From Bradyrhizobium liaoningense (GTDB lineage: Bacteria; Pseudomonadota; Alphaproteobacteria; Rhizobiales; Xanthobacteraceae), in assembly GCF_018130785.1 (NCBI RefSeq), contig NZ_JAFCJT010000027.1, positions 27,321 to 91,320 on the forward strand: a stretch of 64,000 nucleotides of DNA. The letters run 5' to 3'. The position numbers and the translations under genes were made by a program. Numbering within the stretch: position 1 is the first letter of the stretch; each line of letters opens with the position of its first letter. Positions 55,383 to 63,887 of this stretch are shown here, piece after piece. The notes beneath the pieces are model-generated. The model had not been told where the DNA came from, searched no databases, and saw only the letters and a program-made list of their open reading frames with translations.

Positions 55383-57044
55383 ATGAGCACCGAAGAACTT
55401 CCCCCGCGCGAATCCATGGAATTCGACGTCGTCATCGTCGGCGCCGGCCCCTCAGGCCTGGCGGCTGCGATCCGGCTGAAGCAGCTCAACGCCGATCTCA
55501 ACGTCGTCGTGGTGGAGAAGGGCTCCGAGGTCGGCGCGCATATTCTTTCCGGCGCCGTGATCGATCCGGCCGGGCTCGACAAGCTGATTCCGGACTGGCG
55601 CGAGGATTCCGACTGTCCGCTGAAGACGCAGGTCAAGGACGATCGCTTCTACTGGATGACGGCCGGCGGCGCGATCAAGCTGCCGAACTTCATCATGCCG
55701 CCGCTGATGGACAACCATCACTGCTATATCGGCTCGCTCGGCAATGTCTGCCGCTGGCTGGCACGCAAGGCCGAGGCGCTTGGCGTCGAGATCTATCCGG
55801 GCTTTGCCGCAGCCGAAGTGCTCTATGACGAGCAGGGTGCGGTGAAGGGCATCGCAACCGGCGACATGGGCATCGGCCGCGACGGCAAGCCGAAGGACTC
55901 CTTTACCCGTGGCATGGAATTGCTCGGCAAGTACACGCTGTTCGCCGAAGGCGCACGCGGCAGTCTGACCAAGCAGCTGATCGCGAAGTTCGCACTCGAT
56001 TCGAAGAGCGAGCCGCCGAAGTTCGGCATCGGCCTCAAGGAAGTCTGGCAGATCGATCCCGCCAAGCACCAGAAGGGCATGATCCAGCATTCATTCGGCT
56101 GGCCGCTCGACCTGAAGACCGGCGGCGGCTCGTTCCTCTATCACTATGACGACAATCTCGTCGCGGTTGGCTTCGTCGTGCATCTCAATTACGACGATCC
56201 GTATCTGTCGCCGTTCGACGAGTTCCAGCGCTTCAAGACCCATCCGTCGATCCGCGGCGTGTTCGAGGGCGGCAAGCGGCTCGCCTATGGCGCGCGCGCC
56301 ATCACCGAGGGCGGCTATCAGTCGGTGCCAAAACTCAGCTTCCCCGGCGGCGCGCTGGTCGGCTGTGCGGCGGGCTTCGTCAACGTGCCCCGCATCAAGG
56401 GCGTGCACAATGCGATGGGCACCGGCATGTTAGCTGCCGAGCATGTCGCGGCCGCGCTCGCCGCCGATCGCGCCAACGACGAGATCGTCGACTACGAGAA
56501 CGCCTGGCGTTCCTCGTCGGTCGGCAAGGATCTGTTCCTGGTCCGCAACGTCAAGCCGCTGTGGTCGAAGTTCGGCACCGTGCTCGGCGTCGCACTCGGC
56601 GGTTTCGACATGTGGTGCAACACGCTGTTCGGCGCCTCGCTGTTCGGCACCCAGTCGCATGCGAAGCCCGATCGCGCCACGCTCGATCCGGCGAAGAGCC
56701 ACGCGCCGAAGAACTACCCGAAGCCGGACGGCAAGATCTCGTTCGACAAGCTCTCGTCGGTATTCCTGTCCAACACCAACCATGAGGAGGACCAGCCGGT
56801 CCATCTCAAGGTCACGGATATGAACCTCCAGAAGACGTCCGAGCACGACGTCTTCGCCGGTCCCTCGAATCGCTATTGCCCGGCCGGGGTCTATGAGTGG
56901 GTCGAAGAAGGCTCGAGCCCGCGCTTCCAGATCAATGCCCAGAACTGCGTCCACTGCAAAACCTGCGACGTGAAGGACCCCAACGGCAACATTACCTGGG
57001 TTCCGCCGGAGGGCGGTGGCGGTCCGAACTACGAGGCGATGTAA
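55383..57044 (+). CDS. Electron-transfer flavoprotein-ubiquinone oxidoreductase
   Basis: A 553-residue membrane-associated flavo-iron-sulfur protein passing electrons from ETF (from acyl-CoA and amino-acid dehydrogenases) to ubiquinone. The FAD loop is VVIVGAGPSGLAAAIRL at 16-32. The 4Fe-4S ligands are C499, C522, C525 and C528 (QNCVHCKTCDVKDP), as in mitochondrial ETF-QO. The start ATG 55383 follows GGGCTGAGATCAG. Electrons would reach the bc1 complex coded at 8.5-11.1 kb. ETF subunit genes are not in the window. Confidence 0.97.
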   Translation: MSTEELPPRESMEFDVVIVGAGPSGLAAAIRLKQLNADLNVVVVEKGSEVGAHILSGAVIDPAGLDKLIPDWREDSDCPLKTQVKDDRFYWMTAGGAIKLPNFIMPPLMDNHHCYIGSLGNVCRWLARKAEALGVEIYPGFAAAEVLYDEQGAVKGIATGDMGIGRDGKPKDSFTRGMELLGKYTLFAEGARGSLTKQLIAKFALDSKSEPPKFGIGLKEVWQIDPAKHQKGMIQHSFGWPLDLKTGGGSFLYHYDDNLVAVGFVVHLNYDDPYLSPFDEFQRFKTHPSIRGVFEGGKRLAYGARAITEGGYQSVPKLSFPGGALVGCAAGFVNVPRIKGVHNAMGTGMLAAEHVAAALAADRANDEIVDYENAWRSSSVGKDLFLVRNVKPLWSKFGTVLGVALGGFDMWCNTLFGASLFGTQSHAKPDRATLDPAKSHAPKNYPKPDGKISFDKLSSVFLSNTNHEEDQPVHLKVTDMNLQKTSEHDVFAGPSNRYCPAGVYEWVEEGSSPRFQINAQNCVHCKTCDVKDPNGNITWVPPEGGGGPNYEAM

Positions 57045-57357
57045 GCCGGGATTATCGGCCAAAGCGCTCAAGCCGGGGCCTGTGTGACGTGCCCCCGGCA
57101 TTGTGACGCACGTTCGCGTGAGAACCGGGCTCCTGCGGCGGCCTGCGGCCACGATAAGGCCATACTGGCAGCGCCTTGGGGCGTTGTCGGCCGGTTTGGG
57201 GCGTGCGGAGGGGGCGCATCCCCGAATCCTTGCGGTGAAGCGCCAAAAGCGGCATTGTCGGCCCGACGGTTCCGGGTCCCCATGCCACCGGCCGCGTTCG
57301 CATGCGATACGGCCTACTGCTGCAAACCCAGGCACTACAACTCAAGGCGAGCCCCTG
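57045..57357. other. 313-base gap without a recognised feature
   Basis: Between the ETF-QO and TPR genes. Direct frames here have no family content. Weak palindromes CCTGCGGC / GCGGCCTGCGGCC occur. The promoter of the TPR gene should be in this stretch, but I cannot place it. Confidence 0.5.
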
Positions 57358-59154
57358 ATGTTCTCAAATCGTTTCAACCGCTGGACTGTTGCCGCCATCG
57401 CCCTCATGGGCACAGCGATCGCGACGGTCCCCGGCGCGGTCCTGGCGCAGACGCCGGATCATCCGTCCGATACGGCGGCGCAATTTCCGACCCGGAACGA
57501 TCTGAAGTCGCTGACGACCTCCGGCAGCTATCTCGCTGCCCGCCACGCCAGCGTCGAGCGCGATGCCGCCTCGGCCGCCGCCTTCTACCGCTCGGCGCTC
57601 CGCACCGATCCCAAGAACAACGAGCTGCTCGATCGCGCCTTCATCTCGTCGGTTGCCGACGGTGACATCGATGAGGCCGTCAAGCTCGCCGAGCGCATCC
57701 TCACCATCGACAAGACCAACCGCGTCGCGCGTCTCGTCGTCGGGGTGCACGATCTCAAGATGAAGAAATACGCGACCGCGCAAACCAACATCAACCAGTC
57801 GATCCGCGGTCCGATCACCGATCTCGTCGCCACGCTGCTGTCGGGCTGGGCCGCCTATGGCGCGGGCGATGCCAAGGGCGGCGTCGCCACCATCGACAAG
57901 CTCGCCGGTCCGGAATGGTATCCGCTGTTCAAGGACCTCCATGCCGGCATGATCCTGGAGCTCTCCGGCAAGGAGAAGGACGCCGGCACCCGCTTCGAGC
58001 GCGCCTACAAGCTCGACGATTCCATGCTGCGCGTCACCGAGGCCTATGCGCGCTGGCTGTCGCGCAACAAGGATTCAGCGGCCGCGATCACCGTCTACCA
58101 GGCTTTCGACAAGAAGCTCGCCCGCCATCCGCTGATCATGGAAGGCCTACGCGACACCAAGGCCGGCAAGAAGATGCCGCCGCTGGCCGACTCTGCGCAA
58201 GCCGGCGCCGCCGAAGCGCTCTACGGCATCGGTGCCACGCTGACCCGCCGCGGCGGCGAGGATCTGGCGCTGGTCTATCTCCAGCTCTCGCTCTACCTCC
58301 AGCCGACCCATCCGCTCGCGCTGCTCTCGCTCGCCGATCTCTATGAATCGGTGAAGCGGCCGCAGATGGCGATCAAGGTTTATGAGCGGGTGCCCGCGAC
58401 CTCGCCGTTGAAGCGCAATGCGCAGATCCAGCTCGCCATCGATCTGGATTCCGCCGACCGCACCGACGAGGCGATCAAGATCCTCAAGGGCGTCACATCA
58501 GACGATTCCAAGGATCTCGAAGCCATCATGGCGCTCGGCAATATCGAGCGCGGCCGCAAGAAGTTCGGCGATTGCGGCGCGACCTATTCGCGGGGCGTCG
58601 ACGTGCTGCCGCCCGGCAACGACAAGGCCAACAGCGTCTGGTATTATTATCGCGGCATCTGCGAGGAGCGCTCCAAGGAGTGGGGCAAGGCCGAAGCCGA
58701 CATGAAGAAGGCGCTCGAGCTCCAGCCCGACCAGCCGCATGTCCTCAACTATCTCGGCTATTCTTGGATCGACCAGGGCGTGAATCTCGACGAAGGCATG
58801 AAGATGATCAAGCGCGCCGTCGAGCAGCGTCCCGACGACGGCTACATCGTCGACTCCCTCGGCTGGGCCTATTACCGCATCGGCAATTACGAGGAGGCGG
58901 TGAAGAACCTCGAGCGCGCGATCGACCTCAAGCCCGAGGATCCCACCATCAACGATCACCTTGGCGACGCCTATTGGCGCGTCGGCCGCACGCTGGAAGC
59001 CAAATTCCAGTGGTCGCATGCCCGCGATCTCAAGCCCGAGCCGGATGACCTTCCGAAGATCGAGGCCAAGATCGCCAACGGTCTCACCGACGACAATTCG
59101 AACTCTTCGGCGGCGCAGGCCGAGAAGAAGAAGGACGACGGCAAGGGCGGCTAG
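57358..59154 (+). CDS. Tetratricopeptide-repeat protein, exported
   Basis: A 598-residue periplasmic protein. Residues 1-30 are a Sec signal peptide ending GAVLAQ (MFSNRFNRWTVAAIALMG start). The rest is TPR repeats, with clear units near 70-100 (NNELLDRAFISSVADGDIDE), 300-330, 370-480 and 490-560 (LNYLGYSWIDQGVNLDEGMK). The C-terminal tail is Lys/Asn/Ser-rich (EKKKDDGKGG). ispE begins 28 bases after the stop, with no gap for a promoter, so they are probably cotranscribed. A scaffold for envelope assembly is likely but not shown. Confidence 0.9.
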   Translation: MFSNRFNRWTVAAIALMGTAIATVPGAVLAQTPDHPSDTAAQFPTRNDLKSLTTSGSYLAARHASVERDAASAAAFYRSALRTDPKNNELLDRAFISSVADGDIDEAVKLAERILTIDKTNRVARLVVGVHDLKMKKYATAQTNINQSIRGPITDLVATLLSGWAAYGAGDAKGGVATIDKLAGPEWYPLFKDLHAGMILELSGKEKDAGTRFERAYKLDDSMLRVTEAYARWLSRNKDSAAAITVYQAFDKKLARHPLIMEGLRDTKAGKKMPPLADSAQAGAAEALYGIGATLTRRGGEDLALVYLQLSLYLQPTHPLALLSLADLYESVKRPQMAIKVYERVPATSPLKRNAQIQLAIDLDSADRTDEAIKILKGVTSDDSKDLEAIMALGNIERGRKKFGDCGATYSRGVDVLPPGNDKANSVWYYYRGICEERSKEWGKAEADMKKALELQPDQPHVLNYLGYSWIDQGVNLDEGMKMIKRAVEQRPDDGYIVDSLGWAYYRIGNYEEAVKNLERAIDLKPEDPTINDHLGDAYWRVGRTLEAKFQWSHARDLKPEPDDLPKIEAKIANGLTDDNSNSSAAQAEKKKDDGKGG

Positions 59155-59182
59155 TCTGAGTGAAGTTGGGGGCGTGTCGCCA

Positions 59183-60067
59183 ATGCCGGCGTTGATTGAA
59201 GAGGGGCGCGCGAAGGTCAATCTGAGCCTTCGCGTGGTGGGCCGTCGTGCCGACGGCTATCATGATCTCGAAAGCGTGGTCGCGTTTGCCGACTGCGCGG
59301 ACCGGCTGACGCTGGAGCCGGGCGGCGAGCTGAAGCTCGTCACCACCGGGCCGCTGGCCGCGGCCTGCGGCGATACCGCGGACAATCTCGTGTTCAAGGC
59401 CGCCGAGCTTCTGGCCGAAGCCGTACCGAACCTGAAGCTGGGCGCCTTCGCGCTCGACAAGGTGCTCCCGGTCGCGGCCGGTATCGGTGGCGGCTCGGCG
59501 GATGCCGCGGCGGCGCTGCGGCTGCTGGCGCGCCTCAACAACCTGTCGCTCGATGATCCCCGCCTTCAGAAGGTGGCGCTGGCGACCGGAGCCGACGTGC
59601 CGGTGTGCCTGTTCTCGCGCGCCTGCGACATGACCGGCGTCGGCGAGCAGCTGCTGCCGCTCGCGCTGCCGAGCATGCCCTGCGTGATGGTCAATCCGCG
59701 CGTGCCTGTTGCCACCAAGGACGTGTTCCAGGAACTGGGCCTGCGCAACGGCGAATTGCTGGTTGGCGCCACCTCCGTCCTCGACGCCCCGGCATGGCCG
59801 GACGAGGGCGCCTCTATTGCCGATTGGGTCGACGTTCTCGAAACCGTGGCCAACGATCTCGAAGCGCCTGCGTTGCGGATCGAGTCTGTCATCGGCGAGG
59901 TGCTGGAAGCCTTGCGTGACTCCGCTGGGGTCAAGCTCGCGCGCATGTCGGGCTCGGGCGCGACTTGCTTTGCGATCTACGGCGCGCCCGCCGATGCTCA
60001 TGCCGCCGCCGAGCAGATCCGCCGCGACCACTCCGGCTGGTGGGTGCATTCGGGGACGCTGAGCTAG
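59183..60067 (+). CDS. ispE: 4-diphosphocytidyl-2-C-methyl-D-erythritol kinase
   Basis: A 294-residue GHMP-fold kinase phosphorylating CDP-methylerythritol in isoprenoid (MEP) synthesis. Catalytic K11 in RAKVNLSLRV and D139 in GADVPVCLF, with the glycine-rich ATP loop LPVAAGIGGGSADAAAAL at 95-112. Starts at ATG 59183 (MPALIEEGRAK), 28 bases after the TPR gene. The open frame runs upstream into the TPR gene but that part is shadow. Confidence 0.96.
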   Translation: MPALIEEGRAKVNLSLRVVGRRADGYHDLESVVAFADCADRLTLEPGGELKLVTTGPLAAACGDTADNLVFKAAELLAEAVPNLKLGAFALDKVLPVAAGIGGGSADAAAALRLLARLNNLSLDDPRLQKVALATGADVPVCLFSRACDMTGVGEQLLPLALPSMPCVMVNPRVPVATKDVFQELGLRNGELLVGATSVLDAPAWPDEGASIADWVDVLETVANDLEAPALRIESVIGEVLEALRDSAGVKLARMSGSGATCFAIYGAPADAHAAAEQIRRDHSGWWVHSGTLS

Positions 60068-60090
60068 GTCTTTCCCCGACGACGGTGCCC

Positions 60091-60183
60091 GTAGGGTGGG
60101 CAAAGCGAAGCGTGCCCACCAAGCTTATTGTCGCAATCTGGCTCCGTGGTGGGCACGGCGCCTTGCGCCTGTGCCCAACCTAC
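60091..60183. repeat. GTAGGGTGGGC...GCCCAACCTAC inverted repeat, copy 3
   Basis: Arms GTAGGGTGGGCAAAGCGAAG and GCCTGTGCCCAACCTAC. Between the convergent ispE and alpha/beta hydrolase genes; here in the arrangement opposite to copies 1 and 2, with the GCTTCG unit next to the left arm. Confidence 0.88.
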
Positions 60184-60193
60184 GGCAGCGGAG

Positions 60194-61069
60194 CTAGCTG
60201 CTCTCTTCGGCCAGCCCGAGGAACCGCCGGATCTCACCAAGCACCTCTTGCGGCTTGTCATGCTGCAGCCAGTGTCCGGCGCCGGCGATGGTCTCGACGC
60301 GCGCCTGCGGGAAGTAGCGCTCCAGGCCTGCCGCCTTTGCACCAGCCAGAAAGCTTTCACCGGCATTCAGCAGCAGCGTCGGACAGGTGATGCGCGACCA
60401 CAGCGCGACGTGGTCGTCCGGCCACAGCCGGTGCGGCGCGCTGGCGCGCTGGTACGGATCGAACTTCCAGCTATAGGTGCCGTCCTCGTTCTGCCGCGCG
60501 CCGTAGGTGGCGAGATGCAGCGCGAGGTCGCGGGACAGCCGCTTGTTGTGAAGCACCATCTGCGCGGCCGCGTCCGCGAGGGTCGAATAGCGGCGCGGCG
60601 TGCGGTCGTGCAGCTTGTCGAGCTGGCTGGCCCATTTGCTGATGCGCTCATGCGTCGGCGGCTTCGGCGTATCCGGCAGCATGGTCACGCCATCGAGCAC
60701 GACCAGCTTCGAGACCAGCTCGGGGAATGAGCCTGAAAAGATCAGGCTCACCATGCCGCCCATCGAATGGCCGATGAGGGTCACCTGAGGCGCGGCGACA
60801 ACACGGATGAGCTGCGCGAGATCGTAGACATACTCGGTCAGCGCGTAGCTGCCGCCTCTGGTCCAGTCGGAATCGCCGTGACCGCGCAGATCGGGCGCGA
60901 GCACGTGAAAATGCGGCTGAAGCGAGCGGGCGATGAGGTCCCAGCTCCGGCAATGATCGCGGCCGCCGTGGACCAGGATGGCGACGGGCGCGTCGTCATT
61001 GCCCCAATCGGCATAGTGCAGCCGCAGGTCGTGTGACTCATAGAAGCGGCTTTGCGGGGCGCTATCCAT
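60194..61069 (-). CDS. Alpha/beta hydrolase
   Basis: A 291-residue alpha/beta hydrolase. Oxyanion loop LVHGGRDHCRSW (around 33-44), nucleophile S in TLIGHSMGGMVS (about 107), acid D in the LLLNAGESFL region and H in AGAGHWLQHDKP (about 273). GHSMGG and the 35-fold layout suit an esterase or haloalkane-type hydrolase. ATG 61069 overlaps the LysE stop by 8 bases (ATGGATAG), so translation is coupled. Substrate unknown. Confidence 0.9.
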   Translation of the reverse strand: MDSAPQSRFYESHDLRLHYADWGNDDAPVAILVHGGRDHCRSWDLIARSLQPHFHVLAPDLRGHGDSDWTRGGSYALTEYVYDLAQLIRVVAAPQVTLIGHSMGGMVSLIFSGSFPELVSKLVVLDGVTMLPDTPKPPTHERISKWASQLDKLHDRTPRRYSTLADAAAQMVLHNKRLSRDLALHLATYGARQNEDGTYSWKFDPYQRASAPHRLWPDDHVALWSRITCPTLLLNAGESFLAGAKAAGLERYFPQARVETIAGAGHWLQHDKPQEVLGEIRRFLGLAEESS

Positions 61070-61694
61070 TTGCCGGCCGCCGCGCCAGCGCGAGGGAGAG
61101 GCCGAGGCCCGCGATGAAGACGCCGGAGCCTTGCGTGAGGCGCCGCATGAGATGCGGCCTGCCAATCAGCTGCGTGCGTGTCGCCGAGGCCATCAGCACG
61201 ACGACGACATCGGCGAGCGTGTTCAGCGCCACCGAGATCGAACCGAGCACGATGAATTGCAGCGTGATGTTGGATCCCGCGGCATCGAGGAACTGCGGAA
61301 TGAAGGCGAGGAAGAATGCGGCGGTCTTCGGGTTCAGCGCCTCGACCAGCACGCCGTCGCGAAAGGCGCGCTTGTCACCGGCGGGCTCGCTGTCGAGCGA
61401 CAGCGCGCGACCGGCGCCGCGAAACGTCTTGATGCCGAGCCAGACCAGATAGAGCGCGCCGACGAATTTCACGGCGGCGAACAGCTCCGCACTGGCAAGG
61501 ATGATCGCGGAGATGCCAAGGCTGCCCGCGGCGACATGAACCAGCCCGCCCAGCGCCGTGCCGGCGGTTGACGCAAAACCGCTGGCGCGTCCTTCGGACA
61601 AGGTCCGTGCTGCGACGTAGAAAATACCGGGGCCGGGAACGGCGGCGATGAGACAAGCTGCGGCCAGGAACAGCCAGAAATTCGTTTCAATCAT
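61062..61694 (-). CDS. LysE-family translocator
   Basis: A 210-residue inner-membrane exporter with about six hydrophobic segments. LAAACLIAAVPGPGIFYVAA at 9-28 is the family signature (P21-G22-P23), followed by GFASTAGTALGGLVHVAAGS and FLLGVLVEALNPKTAAFFLAF-type text (FRDGVLVEALNPKTAAFF). Members export amino acids (LysE, RhtB) or homoserine lactones. The substrate cannot be read. The alpha/beta hydrolase gene overlaps its end by 8 bases. Confidence 0.93.
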   Translation of the reverse strand: MIETNFWLFLAAACLIAAVPGPGIFYVAARTLSEGRASGFASTAGTALGGLVHVAAGSLGISAIILASAELFAAVKFVGALYLVWLGIKTFRGAGRALSLDSEPAGDKRAFRDGVLVEALNPKTAAFFLAFIPQFLDAAGSNITLQFIVLGSISVALNTLADVVVVLMASATRTQLIGRPHLMRRLTQGSGVFIAGLGLSLALARRPANG

Positions 61695-61738
61695 CCCGTT
61701 TTGGTAACGAAGCGTGCTGCGATTGCAAGGCCTCTTGT

Positions 61739-63001
61739 TTAGCCCATCCGGCGGAAGATCACGCTGGCATTCACCCCGCCGAAACCAAAGCCATTGGAGA
61801 TGGCGTTGAGCATCGGCAGCGGTCGCGCGCTGCCTGAGACGATGTCAATGCCGTCCCCTCCCGGGTCGGGGTTTTCGAGATTGAGCGTCGGCGGCGCAAT
61901 CTGGTCGCGCAGGGCGAGCACGGTGAAGATCGCTTCCAGACCACCGGCGGCGCCAAGCAGATGGCCGGTGGCCGATTTGGTCGCGCTGACGGTAATGCCG
62001 CGGTTGCGGCCGAACAGCGCGCCGATCGCGCCAAGCTCGCTCTCGTCGCCGGCCGGCGTCGAAGTTGCGTGCGCGTTGAGGTGCTGCAAATCTGCCGGCG
62101 CGAGGTTCGCCTGGCGAAGCGCGATCTCCATCGCGCGGCGGGCACCGTCGCCATCGGGCGGCCCCGACGTCATGTGATAGGCATCCGCCGTCGTGCCGTA
62201 TCCAACGACCTCCGCGATCGGCGTGGCGCCGCGCGCCAGCGCATGCTCCAGCTCCTCGATCACCAGGATGCCCGCACCTTCGCCCATGACAAAGCCGTCG
62301 CGGTCGCGATCGAACGGGCGCGAGGCGCGCGCGGGCTCATCGTTGAAGCCGCTCGACAGCGCGCGTGCCGCCGCAAAGCCGCCGAGGCTGACGATGTCGA
62401 TGCAGGCCTCGGCGCCGCCGCAGATCGCGACATCGGCCTCGCCGGCGCGGATCATGCGCGCGGCGTCGCCGATCGCCTGCACGCCGGCTGCGCACGCGGT
62501 GACAGGCGTGCCTAGCGCGCCCTTGTAGCCGTATTTGATCGAGACGTGGCCCGCGGCGAGATTGGCGAGGAACGAGGGGATCGTGAACGGCGAGAGCCGG
62601 CGCGCGCCGCGCCGCTCGGTGATGCGCACCGCCTCCGCCATTGCCGGGAAACCGCCGACGCCCGAGGCAATGATCGTCGCAGTTCTCTCCAACGTCGCAG
62701 CGTCCTGCGTCGTCCATTTGGCCTGCGCGACCGCTTCTGCGGTGGCGAGCAGGGCGAACAGGATGAAGCGGTCCATCTTGCGCTGGTCTTTTGGCGCGGC
62801 GGCCTGTGCGGGATCGAAACCTCCGTCCGCATCGTCGGCCTTGTCGGGCACGAGACCGGCGATGCGCGCGGGCAGTGCCTGGGCCCATTCCGGCAGGGGA
62901 CGCAGCCCGCTTTGACCGGCCAGCAGCCGGCGCCAGGACAGTTCAACACCGCAGCCGAGCGGCGACACCGCGCCCATTCCCGTCACGACGATACGACGCA
63001 T
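61739..63001 (-). CDS. Beta-ketoacyl-ACP synthase, FabF-like
   Basis: A 420-residue thiolase-fold condensing enzyme. Catalytic C170 in TPVTACAAGVQ, the two active-site His in NAHATSTPAGD (about 309) and SATGHLLGAAGG (about 345), and the start RRIVVTGMGAVSPLG. FabF-like enzymes extend acyl-ACP with malonyl-ACP. This copy stands apart from any fab or acyl carrier gene. Its start lies one base after the HxlR gene stop, so the two are one unit. It may make a special fatty acid or polyketide; which one is not shown. Confidence 0.93.
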   Translation of the reverse strand: MRRIVVTGMGAVSPLGCGVELSWRRLLAGQSGLRPLPEWAQALPARIAGLVPDKADDADGGFDPAQAAAPKDQRKMDRFILFALLATAEAVAQAKWTTQDAATLERTATIIASGVGGFPAMAEAVRITERRGARRLSPFTIPSFLANLAAGHVSIKYGYKGALGTPVTACAAGVQAIGDAARMIRAGEADVAICGGAEACIDIVSLGGFAAARALSSGFNDEPARASRPFDRDRDGFVMGEGAGILVIEELEHALARGATPIAEVVGYGTTADAYHMTSGPPDGDGARRAMEIALRQANLAPADLQHLNAHATSTPAGDESELGAIGALFGRNRGITVSATKSATGHLLGAAGGLEAIFTVLALRDQIAPPTLNLENPDPGGDGIDIVSGSARPLPMLNAISNGFGFGGVNASVIFRRMG

Positions 63002-63002
63002 G

Positions 63003-63518
63003 TCAGTCTCCAGCCGGCGCGACGGCCGGATTCATGGCTTTGAGCGAAGCCAGCCGCGCGCGCATCCCGCGGCTGGCGCGGGGGCCTGCGATGACGACCG
63101 TATTGGCGAGCGTGATCGGACGCATATCGGCCGCGTCGACCACGACCGGATCGAACGGGCGAACGTCGCTACGGTTCGCCAGCACGATGGATTCGCCCTT
63201 CGGCGCGAGATGCTTGTTGCCCCAGGCCAGCAGTGCCACGACCACAGGGAAGAAATCCCGCGCCTTCTCCGTCAGCACATATTCGTACCGCGGCGGCCGT
63301 TGCTGATAGCGGCGGCGGACGAACATGCCGCTCTCGGTGAGATGGGCAAGGCGCCGCGACAGGATGTTCGGCGCGATGCCGAGGCCTTGCGAGAATTCGT
63401 CGAACCGCGTCGTGCCCTGGAAGGCATCCCGCAAGATCAGGATGCTCCACCATTCGCCGACCGTCTCAACGGTGCGGCCGACCGGGCATTCGAGGATGGA
63501 GGGGGATTTGGGCTGCAT
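63003..63518 (-). CDS. HxlR-family regulator with C-terminal extension
   Basis: A 171-residue winged-helix regulator. Residues 10-105 are the HxlR domain (CPVGRTVETVGEWWSILILR, FDEFSQGLGIAPNILSRRLAHL recognition part with key residues R57 and H60, YVLTEKARDFFPVVVALLAW). Residues 115-171 are an unusual extension (ANRSDVRPFDPVVVDAADM). Only one Cys (C11), near the start. The palindrome at 63536-63558 is a likely operator. Paired with the ketoacyl synthase gene one base downstream. Confidence 0.92.
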   Translation of the reverse strand: MQPKSPSILECPVGRTVETVGEWWSILILRDAFQGTTRFDEFSQGLGIAPNILSRRLAHLTESGMFVRRRYQQRPPRYEYVLTEKARDFFPVVVALLAWGNKHLAPKGESIVLANRSDVRPFDPVVVDAADMRPITLANTVVIAGPRASRGMRARLASLKAMNPAVAPAGD

Positions 63519-63535
63519 GGCTGGAGCGTAGGTTA

Positions 63536-63558
63536 GTGACTTGCAAAATGCAAGTTAC
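63536..63558. promoter_or_regulatory. HxlR-type palindrome
   Basis: ACTTGCA (63539-63545), spacer AAA, TGCAAGT (63549-63555), with the flanks GT and AC also inverted after one mismatched base. It lies 18 bases upstream of the HxlR start codon and is of the ACTTGCA/TGCAAGT kind that I recall for HxlR proteins. Confidence 0.7.
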
Positions 63559-63650
63559 CGAGGAGCGGATGTAAAGGCGCGTTTGGTGAGAACGCCGTGG
63601 TCGGGTTAGTGGCGGGATGTGCGGCAGCGACCTGCGCAAATGCTCTCCTG

Positions 63651-63776
63651 CCCCGGACGCAGCGCAGCGCCTCTCGGCGGTGCGCTGCAGAGCCGGGGCC
63701 CAATTTGCTGATCGCTGCGTGTCGCGTGGATCCCGGCTCTGCGCAGCAGCGTTTCACGCTGCAGCGCGTCCGGGAC
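63651..63776. repeat. Dispersed repeat (CCCGGACGCAGCGCAGC ... GCTGCAGCGCGTCCGGG)
   Basis: Outer arms CCCGGACGC and GCGTCCGGG, inner CTGCAGAGCCGGG and CCCGGCTCTGCGCAG. This kind of element is frequent in Bradyrhizobium intergenic DNA. Confidence 0.85.
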
Positions 63777-63807
63777 AAGAGAGAGAATGCGTCGCTGCCT
63801 GGCTCTT

Positions 63808-63887
63808 CGTCATTGCGAGCACAGCGAAGCAATCCAGAGTCTTGCCGCGGTGACAGACTGGATTGCTTCGCTGTGCTCGCAATGACG
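63808..63887. repeat. CGTCATTGCGAG...CGCAATGACG inverted repeat, copy 2
   Basis: Arms CGTCATTGCGAGCACAGCG and CGCTGTGCTCGCAATGACG, an almost perfect long hairpin with inner AAGCAATCCAGA / TCTGGATTGCTT-like pair (here GACTGGATTGCTT). Same family as 54333-54416. Confidence 0.92.

Noticed and set aside
63651..63887. Repeat cluster at the right end as an insertion sequence
   Set aside because: No transposase frame; the elements match short palindromic repeat families.
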